Counted from the stretch's first letter, positions 52,605 through 62,542 are shown. The stretch: DNA of 64,000 nucleotides from Anaerocolumna sp. AGMB13025 (GCF_029689925.1 NZ_CP121445.1:6753889-6817888), one strand, 5' to 3'. Numbers and translations: made by a program. Notes: generated from the sequence alone by a model not told the origin.

Positions 52605-52639
52605 AAAACGTACAACTCTATGAAGTAATTGCACGTTTT
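52605..52639 (-). terminator. Terminator of the two-component operon
   Basis: On the minus strand AAAACGTGCAA and TTGTACGTTTT pair over 11 positions with one mismatch and are followed by a run of eight T. It ends 3 bases before the parS palindrome. Confidence 0.8.
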
Positions 52640-52663
52640 AATCTAAGCTTGTACTAGTTAATA

Positions 52664-53314
52664 CTATATTAACTCAACAATATTATTTTTTATAGCATAT
52701 ACAGCTGCCTGAGTACGATCCGAAACACTGATTTTTTTGAAGATATTAGACACATGATTCTTTACAGTCTTTTCACTGATTGACAGTTGATATGCAATTT
52801 CTTTATTAAATAGTCCTTCTGTCAATAATCTTAAAACTTCCATCTCTCTTTTTGTAAGTATATTATCATCCATAACCGACTCAGTATCAGAATTCTCTAA
52901 CTTATCCTTCATTAAAGATACTAATTCGCTTTGTATATAACTTTCACCACTTTTTACGGCAAAAATAGCTCTCCTTAGAACGTCTGACTCTGAATCCTTT
53001 AATATATAGCCATCAACGCCAATATCTACAGCTTTCATCAAATATTCAACTTCATTATGAATAGTTAATATTAGAATACGGCTATTACATTTGTTTTCTT
53101 TTAATTTTTGAAGTACTTGAAGACCATTCATGAGTGGCATATTAATATCTAATAAAACAACTTCCGGATTCAATTCCTCAATGATACTAAGACATGAAAC
53201 CCCGTCTCCAGCTTCCCCTATAACTGAAATATCACCCTCTAATTCTAGCAGTTGTTTTAGTCCTTCCCTTACCATGCGGTGATCGTCTGCAATTACAATT
53301 TTAATAGGTTCCAT
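52664..53314 (-). CDS. NarL/FixJ-family response regulator (DegU-like)
   Basis: Two-component output regulator of 216 residues. The receiver domain has the acidic pair D10/D11 and the phosphorylated D56 in VVLLDINMP. The LuxR-type helix-turn-helix is at about 150-210 (LTKREMEVLRLLTEGLFNKE and KTVKNHVSNIFKK). The start codon overlaps the stop codon of the sensor kinase by one base (TAATG). The pair resembles DegS-DegU of Bacillus, which governs exoenzymes and motility, but the regulon here is unknown. Confidence 0.92.
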   Translation of the reverse strand: MEPIKIVIADDHRMVREGLKQLLELEGDISVIGEAGDGVSCLSIIEELNPEVVLLDINMPLMNGLQVLQKLKENKCNSRILILTIHNEVEYLMKAVDIGVDGYILKDSESDVLRRAIFAVKSGESYIQSELVSLMKDKLENSDTESVMDDNILTKREMEVLRLLTEGLFNKEIAYQLSISEKTVKNHVSNIFKKISVSDRTQAAVYAIKNNIVELI

Positions 53315-54408
53315 TACTTATATGTCCTCCTTGCATGATTTAGTGGTACCTTGACTAAAATATTAGTTCCTTTGTTTTCACTTGACTCTATATTAAAATC
53401 ACCAGATAAAAGAAGTATTCTCTCTTTCATCATTGATAATCCGTATCCCGAAAACATATTTGCTTTTGTTTCCATATAAGTATCTTTCTTAAATCCTATA
53501 CCATTATCAGATATACTTAATGCAATAGTTTCATCGTCATAACTTAAATCGATAACTATCTTATTTGCCTTACCATGTTTCATTGCATTATTCGATGCTT
53601 CCTGAACAATTCGAAACAATGTTAAATTTATAACAGGTAAAATGCTTTTTTCCTCATTGTGAACCCTTAATGATATATCTATCTCATGATTTTTCTTAAA
53701 ATCTCTTATATATCTTTCAATAGTAGCAATTAATCCCAAATCATCCAAAGACATCGGTCTTAGGCCAAATATGATATTACGCATATCATTAATGGTAGAT
53801 TTAATTGTATTGATCATAGTCTGTAGTTCTAATTTTGCCCTTACCGGATCAATATCAATTAACCTAGTACATAATTCAGTCTTATGCATCATATTCGTTA
53901 AGTTTTGTACAGTGGAATCATGTAAGTCTCTGGCAATCCGTTTCCGCTCATTTTCCTGTGTTTCTAAAACGTTGATGCCCATGTCCTGACTTATATTATA
54001 AGTTGTACTTTCATTTACTGTACCTGGTTCCTCTATACAATTGCTTTTCATAGTATAAAAACAATTAATCAAATTATCCAGGCTGTTCTTCCTGTTAATA
54101 AAAAAAAGAAAATTCTCTTCTGCTTCTTTCATCTTCGATTCGATATTTTGTTTTTCTGCTATTAAAAAACTTATCCGATTATCTTTTTCAATTTTAATAG
54201 AAGGAGAAAACAAGTCAGCATTAGAATTATTATTTTTATTAATAACAGTTAAACTATTATTAATTTCTTTTAATTCTTCTTCTAAACACTTGATACTGAT
54301 ATTAATTTGATCAAGTTCTTTCTGGGTCTGCTCCTCATTCTGAGTTAAGAAATCAAGAGCATCACTTAATTGTTCCATGAACCCCATATTATCATCTTGA
54401 TGAATCAT
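53314..54408 (-). CDS. Cytoplasmic sensor histidine kinase (DegS-like)
   Basis: A 364-residue histidine kinase with no membrane segment. The N-terminal part (about 10-115) is coiled coil, as in DegS. H163 in ARDLHDSTVQN is the phosphorylated histidine of the HisKA_3 type, and the ATP-binding domain has SISDNGIGFK and GYGLSMMKER. GGGAGAG precedes the ATG. It is directly coupled to the regulator gene. Confidence 0.9.
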   Translation of the reverse strand: MIHQDDNMGFMEQLSDALDFLTQNEEQTQKELDQINISIKCLEEELKEINNSLTVINKNNNSNADLFSPSIKIEKDNRISFLIAEKQNIESKMKEAEENFLFFINRKNSLDNLINCFYTMKSNCIEEPGTVNESTTYNISQDMGINVLETQENERKRIARDLHDSTVQNLTNMMHKTELCTRLIDIDPVRAKLELQTMINTIKSTINDMRNIIFGLRPMSLDDLGLIATIERYIRDFKKNHEIDISLRVHNEEKSILPVINLTLFRIVQEASNNAMKHGKANKIVIDLSYDDETIALSISDNGIGFKKDTYMETKANMFSGYGLSMMKERILLLSGDFNIESSENKGTNILVKVPLNHARRTYK

Positions 54409-54517
54409 AATAATGTAACTCTCCCTATTTTTTATCTATATAATATAACATATTTTGCTTTTTTTAAAGCCTAAAATGAAAAATAAAAAATTATTTTTCT
54501 AAATTCTTTCTAAATAG

Positions 54518-54982
54518 TTATTTTTTGTCACATTTCCTACATATGGTATCTAGCTTGACTTTCATAGTAATGTGATCAATATCGGCTTCCTTATATATCT
54601 CCCCAAAAGAAACAAATCCAATTTTTTCATAAAAAGGAACCGCACTTACTTGAGCACCGATTACAACTTCTTCGGCCCCCGACATAAAAGCTTTATTCAC
54701 TAAAAGCCGGACTGCAAAATCACCATAATATTTTCCTCTTTCTTCTTTTAACACAGCGATTCTTCCCACCCTGTAGTTTTTACCATCATGATATACTCTT
54801 CCGGTTGCAACTGGCTTTTTGCTATCGTCAATATCATAAACAATAGCATGAATTGCAAAATCATCATACTCATCAAACTCTTCTTCCTCAGACACCCCCT
54901 GTTCTTCAATAAATACTTTTCTTCTAATTTCAAACACTGGTGATAAATCATCACCATAAGATAAAAATTTACCTTGAATCAA
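54518..54982 (-). CDS. GNAT-family N-acetyltransferase (ElaA-like)
   Basis: Acetyl-CoA-dependent acyltransferase of about 155 residues. FEIRRKVFIEEQGVS near the start is typical of the ElaA/YjcF group; the acetyl-CoA loop is VGRIAVLKEERGKYYGD; AVPFYEKIGFVSFG is the usual C-terminal motif. It ends with a CRKCDKK tail. GTG codons at 54994 and 54991 overlap AGGTGG; TTG at 54982 has better spacing, so I start there, though a residue-level start is uncertain. Substrate unknown. Confidence 0.8.
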   Translation of the reverse strand: MIQGKFLSYGDDLSPVFEIRRKVFIEEQGVSEEEEFDEYDDFAIHAIVYDIDDSKKPVATGRVYHDGKNYRVGRIAVLKEERGKYYGDFAVRLLVNKAFMSGAEEVVIGAQVSAVPFYEKIGFVSFGEIYKEADIDHITMKVKLDTICRKCDKK

Positions 54983-55260
54983 TATTTTCACCACCTATTA
55001 TGAAACTTAATAATCTATACCTATTTTACCATATATTATATATATAAATATATAATTAATTTGTCTTATTATAAATTATAATTTGTTTTTTTGTATTATT
55101 ATAATTTTAATTGTCATTTTTATTATATAATGCAAAATGCCAATTGTTCTTATATATGTTTGCTTGTATAAATATTATCTTTATACACATAAGACAATTG
55201 ACATTCCTCTAATTTTTTTAATTACTATTCACAATTTTATTATTACATGTAGAATTGATT

Positions 55261-55980
55261 CTATATAATCGGCTCTTTATTTGGTTTACCACCACTACGG
55301 GGATATGACTTAGGAGTGGGAGAAGTTTTTTTAATATTAATTAACGTCCGTTCTATATCTGTTCCTGGAAGACAAAAGCTTTTTATCTGCTCTACTTTAC
55401 CACCAAAAACACCAATTGCTTTTTTGGATTCCTCCAGCTCATTTAAGACATTACCTGCTTTATATGAAATAAAACTGCCTTTAACCTTTACATATGGTAT
55501 ACAATATTCCGCTAAAGTTGATAATTTAGCCACTGCTCTCGAAACGCATATGTCAAAACCTTCTCGATATCCTTCCTTTTTTCCGTATTCCTCTGCACGT
55601 CCATGAATTGCAGTAATATTAATTAGACCCAGATTATCAATTACATCATTTAAAAAGTTCACTCGTTTATTTAATGAGTCCAGTAATATTATATCAAGAT
55701 CCGGGAAAGCTATTTTTAATGGTATTCCCGGAAAACCTGCACCAGTTCCCAAATCCAGTACTTTAATACCTTTACTCATATCAATAATTTTTACAATAGA
55801 GAGACTATCAATAAAATGCTTATTTACGACTTCATTAAATTCGGTAATTGCAGTAAGGTTCATTACTTTATTTTTTTCTATTAGAAGCTCGTAATATTTT
55901 ATAAACTGTCCCATTTGATTTTCTGTTAAGGTAATATTCAACGCTTGAAACGCTGGGACAAAGTCCAATAAATTATTCAT
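55261..55980 (-). CDS. rsmG: 16S rRNA (guanine(527)-N7)-methyltransferase
   Basis: Methylates G527 of 16S rRNA with SAM; loss gives streptomycin tolerance. The 239-residue protein has KVLDLGTGAGFPGIPLKIAF (motif I, near residue 75) and CVSRAVAKLSTLAEY near residue 150, both diagnostic. There is no strong ribosome binding site before the ATG. It comes after mnmG as in most Firmicutes, with an unusual 143-base spacer containing two hairpins. Confidence 0.95.
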   Translation of the reverse strand: MNNLLDFVPAFQALNITLTENQMGQFIKYYELLIEKNKVMNLTAITEFNEVVNKHFIDSLSIVKIIDMSKGIKVLDLGTGAGFPGIPLKIAFPDLDIILLDSLNKRVNFLNDVIDNLGLINITAIHGRAEEYGKKEGYREGFDICVSRAVAKLSTLAEYCIPYVKVKGSFISYKAGNVLNELEESKKAIGVFGGKVEQIKSFCLPGTDIERTLINIKKTSPTPKSYPRSGGKPNKEPII

Positions 55981-55997
55981 AATTTAAACCCATTGTA

Positions 55998-56060
55998 TAT
56001 CCCAGGCTGGCCTGGGATACTGCCACAAATAAGAATGTGTGAAAGATGCACAGTGTGGCA
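55998..56060 (-). other. Two adjacent hairpins between mnmG and rsmG
   Basis: TATCCCAGG/CCTGGGATA (55998-56006, 56011-56019) is a perfect 9-bp stem with a CTGG loop. TGCCACA/TGTGGCA (56021-56027, 56054-56060) closes a second, larger one. Both arms are far more GC-rich than the surroundings. There is no T run, so an ordinary terminator is unlikely; RNA processing or translational control is possible. Confidence 0.55.
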
Positions 56061-56123
56061 ACCTTTCTCGTTATAAATTTCTTTCATACTTTTTCCTTCT
56101 TATCTTTCTAAGAGGTTCTTTAT

Positions 56124-58007
56124 CTATCTGGTTTTCCTAAGCTGTTCCAGATAAATAAGTAAAACTGAAATATCAGCCGGAGATACTCCAGATATTCTAG
56201 ATGCCTGTCCCACTGACATAGGTCTAATCTGTATCAGCTTTTGCTTTGCTTCAATCCTAAGACTTGGTACAACAGAATAATCAATATCCTTTGGAATTAA
56301 TTTTCCCTCTAGCTTCTTAAATTGCTCTACCTGCTTTAACTGTCTTTGAATATAACCTTCATATTTAATATTAATATTAACCTGGTCGATTACAGCTTGA
56401 TCCAGGGGAATTCTGTTTTTGTCAATAGGTTTTAGCATCTCATAGGTTAGTTCCGGACGCCGTATTAATTCACCCAAAGTCGTACCTGTTTTTAAAGAAT
56501 TACTTCCATATTGTTCAAGTAATGTCTGAACTTCCTGATTGGCTCCGATTAACGTATTATTTAGTCTATTTATTTCTTCTTCAATTTGTACTTCTTTTAT
56601 TTTTAGTTTCTGATATCTTTCTTCTGGAATTAATCCTACCTGATATCCAATTTTAGTTAATCTTAAATCCGCATTATCCTGCCGTAATAATAACCGGTAT
56701 TCTGCTCTTGAGGTCATCATGCGATAAGGCTCATGGGTTTCTTTCGTTACCAGGTCATCAATTAATACTCCAATATATGCCTGGGAACGGTCTAGTACAA
56801 GCGGATCTTTGCCAAGCAATTTCATAGCTGCATTTATTCCGGCCATTAAGCCTTGTGCTGCAGCTTCCTCGTAACCTGAACTGCCGTTAAACTGTCCACC
56901 ACTAAATAGACCTCCAATTTTCTTAAACTCTAAAGAAGGTTTTAATTGCATGGGATTGATACAATCATATTCAATTGCGTATGCATTTCGTACTATCTTA
57001 GCATTTTCCAGTCCGGCTACGCTTCGGTACATCTGATATTGAACATCCTCCGGAAGAGAACTGGACATACCGCCTACATACATTTCATTGGTGTAATTTC
57101 CTTCCGGTTCGATAAATACCTGATGTCTTTCCTTATCTGCAAATTTAACTACTTTATCTTCAATGGAAGGACAATATCTAGGACCGGTACCCTTAATATT
57201 ACCAGAGTATAATGGAGATCGGTCAATATTGGCCCTTATTATATCATGGGTATTTTCATTGGTGTAAGTTAACCAGCAGGATACCTGCTCTTTCTTTATA
57301 TCCTCTGGGTTGTTTGTAAAAGAAAATGGTACAATTTCCTCATCTCCAAATTGCTCCTCCATCTTTGTAAAATCAATAGATCGTCTGTCAATACGTGCCG
57401 GAGTACCGGTTTTAAATCGATACATCTCTATGCCGATAGCTACTAGGGAATCGGTTAAGTGATTAGCAGCCTGTAACCCGTTAGGACCTGTATGGATACT
57501 CACATCCCCAAATACACATCTGGCATTTAAGTAAGTACCTGTACACAATACAACTGCCTTACAGGGATAAATTCCACCTGAAAAGGTTTTTATCCCCACA
57601 ACGTTACCTTCCTCCACTAAAATCTCCGCTACTTCAGCCTGTTTTAGGGTAAGGTTTTGTGTGTTTTCAAGGACTTTTCTCATAGATCTGCTGTAGTCCT
57701 GTTTATCTGCCTGAGCACGAAGGGAATGAACGGCCGGACCTTTTGATATATTTAACATCTTAGATTGAATATAAGTTTTATCTATATTCTTACCCATTTC
57801 ACCGCCTAAAGCGTCTATTTCCCTGACTAAATGTCCCTTTGATGTTCCTCCAATATTGGGATTACATGGCATTAAAGCAATACTATCCATACTAATTGTT
57901 ACAATTAAGGTGTTAAATGATAATCTTGCACATGCTAATGCAGCTTCACAGCCGGCATGACCCGCACCAACTACGACAACATCATAAGTTTCATACGTAT
58001 ATGACAT
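56124..58007 (-). CDS. mnmG: tRNA uridine-5-carboxymethylaminomethyl modification enzyme, FAD subunit
   Basis: Works with MnmE to modify wobble U34 of several tRNAs. The 627-residue flavoprotein has the Rossmann motif VVVGAGHAGCEAALA at the start, then MPCNPNIGGTSKGHLVREID, and GLFSGGQFNGSSGYEEAAAQ near residue 365. GAGGAGGACATA precedes the ATG. mnmE lies upstream in the same orientation. Confidence 0.97.
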   Translation of the reverse strand: MSYTYETYDVVVVGAGHAGCEAALACARLSFNTLIVTISMDSIALMPCNPNIGGTSKGHLVREIDALGGEMGKNIDKTYIQSKMLNISKGPAVHSLRAQADKQDYSRSMRKVLENTQNLTLKQAEVAEILVEEGNVVGIKTFSGGIYPCKAVVLCTGTYLNARCVFGDVSIHTGPNGLQAANHLTDSLVAIGIEMYRFKTGTPARIDRRSIDFTKMEEQFGDEEIVPFSFTNNPEDIKKEQVSCWLTYTNENTHDIIRANIDRSPLYSGNIKGTGPRYCPSIEDKVVKFADKERHQVFIEPEGNYTNEMYVGGMSSSLPEDVQYQMYRSVAGLENAKIVRNAYAIEYDCINPMQLKPSLEFKKIGGLFSGGQFNGSSGYEEAAAQGLMAGINAAMKLLGKDPLVLDRSQAYIGVLIDDLVTKETHEPYRMMTSRAEYRLLLRQDNADLRLTKIGYQVGLIPEERYQKLKIKEVQIEEEINRLNNTLIGANQEVQTLLEQYGSNSLKTGTTLGELIRRPELTYEMLKPIDKNRIPLDQAVIDQVNINIKYEGYIQRQLKQVEQFKKLEGKLIPKDIDYSVVPSLRIEAKQKLIQIRPMSVGQASRISGVSPADISVLLIYLEQLRKTR

Positions 58008-58164
58008 TATGTCCTCCTCTATACTAAAAAGTCTGATATAATTAAGATTCAGGCAAATAAAAGCAAACTATTGAATGAAACTACAATACCTTTTTCTGTT
58101 TATCTATATATCAAACTAATGACCAATACTCAAATAATTACTGTTATTTCATATATTAATAAAT

Positions 58165-59541
58165 TTATTTACCCATACAAAACTCACGAAAAATGGTATT
58201 TACCAGGTCTTCATCCACAGCTTCACCGATAATGCCCCCCAATAATTCATAAGCATGCATCAGGTCTATGGAATAAAAATCCTCGGGCATACCGTCACTA
58301 ATACTTTGTTTAACCATTTCAAGACTTTGTATACTATCTGCAATGGCTTCTTTCTGCCTTATATTAGTGATAAAGATTTCATCGTTAAAACTAATATTAC
58401 CACGAAAGAACTGCTCTGTTATCCAGGTCTCTAATAAATCAATTCCTATATTTTCTTTCGCCGAAACCGGAATAATTTCTTTTCCCGTTAAAGTTTTGAT
58501 CTCTTTTTGGTCTAACACTACAGAAAGATCTGACTTGTTAAATAATATGACAGCCTTCTTATCCTTTATCAAATCAATAATTTCCATATCATTCTCATCA
58601 AGAGACTTCGAAGCGTCCACAACATAAATAACTAAATCCGCATCCTCCGCAGATTTTTTTGCTTTGCTTACACCAATCTTTTCAACGATATCCTCTGTAG
58701 TCCGTATGCCGGCAGTATCTATTACATTTAATGTAATATTACCAAGCTGTATCGTTTCCTCTAAAGTGTCCCTGGTAGTACCTTCTATTTCAGTAACGAT
58801 AGCCCGGTCAGAACCAACCAGTACATTTAATAAAGAGGATTTTCCGGCATTGGGTTTACCAAGAATAACTGTTTTAATACCTTCCTTTAATAACCTGCCG
58901 TTTTCCGAAGATCTTAAAAGGATCTGTAATTCATTTAAATTACTATCGATATGAGTGTTTAACTCTTCTGAAAAATCCTCCAGACTGATATGTTCCGGAT
59001 CATCTAATGCAGCTTCAATAAAGGCAAGATCATGTATCACCGAGTTTCTGATTTCTTTTATTTTATTTAATACATTCCCTCTTAACTGATTCAGAGAATT
59101 CTTTAAGGCAAATTCATTTTTTGCATTAATAATATCACTGACTGCTTCAGCCTGAGATAAATCAATTCTACCGTTTAAAAATGCTCTTTTCGTAAATTCC
59201 CCTGGTTCCGCTGTTCTTGCCCCATACTTTAATACCGTTTCCAGTATTCGTTTCGTAACAACAATACCACCGTGGCAGTCAATTTCAACCACATCTTCTT
59301 TCGTATAACTTTTGGGTCCTTTCATAATTAATACCATTACTTCATCAATAACAGTATCTTTATCCACAATAAATCCATAATGTATGGTATGACTGTCCGT
59401 AAGTGATAACTTTTTATCACCCGACCTGCTCTTATATATCTGATCCATAATTGGCAGGGCTTCTTCCCCGCTGATACGGATGATACTGATTCCGGCATTA
59501 TTCATTGCAGTAGCAATTGCAGCAATCGTATCTGTTTTCAT
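58165..59541 (-). CDS. mnmE: tRNA modification GTPase MnmE
   Basis: Partner GTPase of MnmG, 458 residues. The N-terminal folate-binding domain begins TIAAIATAMNNAGISIIRIS. The inserted G domain has GKPNAGKSS and DTAGIR, with NKSD further along. The C-terminal FCMGK motif with the catalytic cysteine is intact. GGGAGCAG precedes the ATG. It is in the standard jag-mnmE-mnmG order. Confidence 0.97.
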   Translation of the reverse strand: MKTDTIAAIATAMNNAGISIIRISGEEALPIMDQIYKSRSGDKKLSLTDSHTIHYGFIVDKDTVIDEVMVLIMKGPKSYTKEDVVEIDCHGGIVVTKRILETVLKYGARTAEPGEFTKRAFLNGRIDLSQAEAVSDIINAKNEFALKNSLNQLRGNVLNKIKEIRNSVIHDLAFIEAALDDPEHISLEDFSEELNTHIDSNLNELQILLRSSENGRLLKEGIKTVILGKPNAGKSSLLNVLVGSDRAIVTEIEGTTRDTLEETIQLGNITLNVIDTAGIRTTEDIVEKIGVSKAKKSAEDADLVIYVVDASKSLDENDMEIIDLIKDKKAVILFNKSDLSVVLDQKEIKTLTGKEIIPVSAKENIGIDLLETWITEQFFRGNISFNDEIFITNIRQKEAIADSIQSLEMVKQSISDGMPEDFYSIDLMHAYELLGGIIGEAVDEDLVNTIFREFCMGK

Positions 59542-59630
59542 AAACTGCTCCCATCTAAGAATGTTATGGAATGATAAATGTCAGAAGAGAGTGTATCAAA
59601 GCAAATTTATCTTTAATACACCCTCTGTTT

Positions 59631-60383
59631 TTATTCCACTTCACTATGCTTTTGACTATATTCTTTGTTTTTATTATAAGTTCCGCTGTTTTCCTTGGAA
59701 GTTCTTGTATTGTGTGAATACTTATTATGACTGCCGTATTTATAATCCCTGGTCATAGCACTCTTCTTTAAGGTAATAACTACTCTTCTATAAGGCTCTT
59801 CCCCTTCACTATGAGTTTCAACAAATTTATCATTCTGTAATACAGAATGTATAATTCTTCTCTCATAAGGATTCATAGGTTCTAAAGAAACCGGCTTTTT
59901 AGTCCTTTTTACTTTATAAGCAATATTCTTTCCAAGATTTTCAAGTGTTTCTTTTCTTCTTTGACGGTAATTTTCAGTATCAAGCTTAACTTTCAGATAA
60001 TTTTCACTTTCCTTATTTAATACAAGGCTTACTAAATACTGAAGGGAATCCAAAGTTTGTCCTCGTTTACCAATTAGTACTCCCATATCGTCTCCGACTA
60101 TATTAATATCAATGGAAGAGGCGGCTTCATCATATACAAGTTCTAACTTTGCATCAATACCCATAGCTTTAAATACTTTACTTAAGAAATCCTTCGCAAT
60201 ATTATCTACACTATCTTTTAGCTTAACACGTATTTTGGCGGGCTTATTGAATAAACCTAAAAAACCACTGCTCTCTTTTTCTATCACTTCATACTCAACC
60301 CGGTCACTGGTTGTTTGTAATTTAATTAAAGCTTCCGTCAATGCTTCATCTACAGTTTTAGCAGTAATTTCTAACCACTCCAT
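59631..60383 (-). CDS. jag: RNA-binding protein Jag/KhpB
   Basis: A 250-residue protein with an N-terminal Jag_N domain (about 1-52, MEWLEITAKTVDEALTEALI), a KH domain (about 90-165, with GVLIGKRGQTLDSLQYLVSL) and an R3H domain (about 165-225, with NPYERRIIHSVLQ). The C-terminal 35 residues are a polar, Ser/Asn/Lys/Tyr-rich tail, longer than usual. GGGGGAAAAG precedes the ATG, 2 bases after the yidC stop codon. Jag binds RNA and affects cell division and envelope synthesis in Firmicutes. Confidence 0.93.
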   Translation of the reverse strand: MEWLEITAKTVDEALTEALIKLQTTSDRVEYEVIEKESSGFLGLFNKPAKIRVKLKDSVDNIAKDFLSKVFKAMGIDAKLELVYDEAASSIDINIVGDDMGVLIGKRGQTLDSLQYLVSLVLNKESENYLKVKLDTENYRQRRKETLENLGKNIAYKVKRTKKPVSLEPMNPYERRIIHSVLQNDKFVETHSEGEEPYRRVVITLKKSAMTRDYKYGSHNKYSHNTRTSKENSGTYNKNKEYSQKHSEVE

Positions 60384-60385
60384 AC

Positions 60386-61648
60386 TTACTTTTCCCCCTT
60401 ATTATTATTCCTATTACTAAGAAGGTTGGCATTAGCAGCAATACTTCCTGCTTTATGGGATACTTCACTCTTCTTATAATCGGAAGGTTCATAGTTCTTT
60501 TTCACAGAATTCGCATAATTTGTTGTTGACGTATCTTTGGTTTCCACTGTTGATTCAATTGATCTGGTCTGTTTCTTTGCTAACTCTTCCATAGTAGCAT
60601 TGGGATCGATTCCTTTTTTAGCTTTACGTTTATTTGCCTTCATAATATTTTTCTCAATTAAAGCATCCACATCTACTTTTTCCATATGTTTATTGATGAT
60701 AAACTGCTGCATAATTGCAAATAAACTGCCGGCTACCCAGTAGATACCAACACCGATAGGAAGCATAACACAGAAAATACCTGACATAATAGGCATTACC
60801 GTATTCATGGCATTCATCGTTGATGACATAGGGTTTTCTTTATCCGTCGGGTTTAAAGCCTGAGTCTGTTTACCTTGGATAAACTGGAGACCAGCTGCTA
60901 AAATCGGTACTAAAATACCCGGGAATTTATATCCAGGTGCATCGATAATATTTAAACCGCCGATAAATCGATTAACACTTAATATATCAGCAGCATTCGG
61001 TTGGATAATGGACTGTAATGTTGGGAATTTATTACCAAGTTCTACCCATTCTGCTGATTTAAATTTCGCTAAAATATCAATTACATGATTTAAGGATATA
61101 ACTCCATTCGAAGCGATTTCATTAAAAGAACCTGTTTTTACCCCAACCTTTGTTGCCATGTCCGTAAGTATATCAACATAACCGTTGGTTCCGATTAACC
61201 CCTGGGCTATATTGGAATACATATGGTTAATATCATTAACATAAGCCGGTATATTATAGATTACACGGTATAATGCAAACATGATTGGCAAAGTGATTAA
61301 TAATGGCAGGCATCCGGCAGTCGGGTTTGCACCATATTTTTGGTACACAGCCTGGGTTTCAAGCTGCTGTTTTCTTAAAGACGCTTCATCTTTCTTACCT
61401 TTATATTTAGCCTGAATCTTTTGTATTTCCGGATTCATCTTTGATGACAATTTTGAAAATTTTTGCTGCTTAATTGTTAAAGGAATCATAAGTCCCCTAA
61501 CGATAAATGTAAATAAAATAATTACGATAGCTACATTTTGTATGCCGAACAAATTCAAGAACTCATAAATAGCATTCAATATCCATCCTAATAAGGATTC
61601 AATCGGACCTAATATTCCACTGCTTTGCGTTAAAAATATACTGAACAA
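60386..61648 (-). CDS. yidC: Membrane protein insertase YidC/OxaA
   Basis: Inserts membrane proteins alone or with SecYEG. The 420-residue protein has a first membrane helix (about 38-58), then the cytoplasmic helical hairpin with LTIKQQKFSKLSSKMNPEIQ, and further segments, in the Gram-positive layout. There is an extended extracytoplasmic loop between membrane segments (about residues 135-225), and a long charged C-terminal tail. The start is TTG at 61648, with AAGGAGGAAAATAAT upstream. There is no lipobox at the N-terminus, unlike the Bacillus protein. Confidence 0.93.
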   Translation of the reverse strand: MFSIFLTQSSGILGPIESLLGWILNAIYEFLNLFGIQNVAIVIILFTFIVRGLMIPLTIKQQKFSKLSSKMNPEIQKIQAKYKGKKDEASLRKQQLETQAVYQKYGANPTAGCLPLLITLPIMFALYRVIYNIPAYVNDINHMYSNIAQGLIGTNGYVDILTDMATKVGVKTGSFNEIASNGVISLNHVIDILAKFKSAEWVELGNKFPTLQSIIQPNAADILSVNRFIGGLNIIDAPGYKFPGILVPILAAGLQFIQGKQTQALNPTDKENPMSSTMNAMNTVMPIMSGIFCVMLPIGVGIYWVAGSLFAIMQQFIINKHMEKVDVDALIEKNIMKANKRKAKKGIDPNATMEELAKKQTRSIESTVETKDTSTTNYANSVKKNYEPSDYKKSEVSHKAGSIAANANLLSNRNNNKGEK

Positions 61649-61701
61649 ATTATTTTCCTCCTTGACACATACGAAAGTGTCTTAATCCCTGACCAAACTC
61701 T

Positions 61702-61917
61702 TTATGGAACCGGATCATACCCACCAGTTGCAAAAGGATGGCATCTTAATACCCTCCTTACTGCTAAATAAGTTCCTTTTACCGCACCATATTTTTCCAG
61801 TGCCTGAAGTGCATACAAAGAGCAGGTAGGCGTATAAATACAACTGGACCTTCCTTTGAGAGGAGAAATAAATTTTCTATACAATTTTACCAAAAATATT
61901 AAAATTCGTTTCATCAC
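61702..61917 (-). CDS. yidD: Membrane protein insertion efficiency factor YidD
   Basis: A 71-residue peripheral membrane protein with the family pattern ISPLKGRSSCIYTPTCSLYALQALEKYG, of which I cite only the CIYTPTCS core, and RRVLRCHPFATGGYDPVP at the end. The start is GTG at 61917, overlapping the rnpA stop as GTGA; an ATG is one codon further in. Translational coupling with rnpA is clear. Confidence 0.95.
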   Translation of the reverse strand: MMKRILIFLVKLYRKFISPLKGRSSCIYTPTCSLYALQALEKYGAVKGTYLAVRRVLRCHPFATGGYDPVP

Positions 61918-62264
61918 GACTTTATCATCTCTTTTAAAATTTTATGCATTCTTCCTAAATGAAGCAATGCGCTGTTTATTTCAGTATAACTTTTTCCTCT
62001 TGCACCTGCTCTTGCTATCACTACTATGTCTAAACCACTATTAAACATATTTTCATTTAATCTGTAACTTTCACGGATTAACCTGGTCAATCTGTGTCTT
62101 ATTACACTGTTACCAACTTTTTTACTTACAGAAATACCGATTCTGTTCATTTCTGTGTCATTCTTTATAACATACATAATTAAATACGTATTAGCATAGG
62201 ATTTTCCGTTATGGTATACATACTTAAAGCTGGTATTATTTTTTAATGATTCTGACGATTTCAA
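61914..62264 (-). CDS. rnpA: Ribonuclease P protein component
   Basis: Protein subunit of RNase P, 116 residues, matures tRNA 5' ends. It contains the RNR motif in a slightly altered form, RNxGIS-type NRIGISVSKKVGNSVIRHRL, and RLIRESYRL. The start is TTG at 62264, with AAAGGG upstream. It follows rpmH in the universal origin-proximal order, with a 143-base gap holding a small stem-loop. Confidence 0.95.
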   Translation of the reverse strand: MKSSESLKNNTSFKYVYHNGKSYANTYLIMYVIKNDTEMNRIGISVSKKVGNSVIRHRLTRLIRESYRLNENMFNSGLDIVVIARAGARGKSYTEINSALLHLGRMHKILKEMIKS

Positions 62265-62304
62265 AATCTCACGGCCCTTTCTTATAACTAACAGATTAAA
62301 TAAC

Positions 62305-62328
62305 GACGTCCTTCAAAAAAGGGACGTC
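62305..62328 (-). other. Stem-loop between rpmH and rnpA
   Basis: GACGTCC (62305-62311) and GGACGTC (62322-62328) form a 7-bp GC-rich stem with a T-rich loop on the minus strand. It may attenuate or process the rpmH-rnpA transcript, since far more L34 than RnpA is needed. Confidence 0.5.
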
Positions 62329-62407
62329 AAAATTAACAAAATAGTCTGCTATGGACATTATGTTAACTTAAGTCTTATAAGAGAAGAAAAGGCCACAATA
62401 ATGCGAC

Positions 62408-62542
62408 CTATGCTGATAATTTGTGTCTTCCTTTTGCTCTTCTGCTTGATAAAACTTTTCTTCCGTTTGCAGTACTCATTCTAGCTCTGAATCCATGCAC
62501 CTTAGATCTGGATCTTTTCTTAGGTTGGAAAGTCATTTTCAT
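62408..62542 (-). CDS. rpmH: 50S ribosomal protein L34
   Basis: A 44-residue, strongly basic ribosomal protein with the canonical start MKMTFQPKKRSRSKVHGFRA and the GRKVLSSRRAKGRHKLSA end. AAGGAGGTGC precedes ATG 62542. It heads the origin-proximal minus-strand cluster. Confidence 0.97.
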   Translation of the reverse strand: MKMTFQPKKRSRSKVHGFRARMSTANGRKVLSSRRAKGRHKLSA

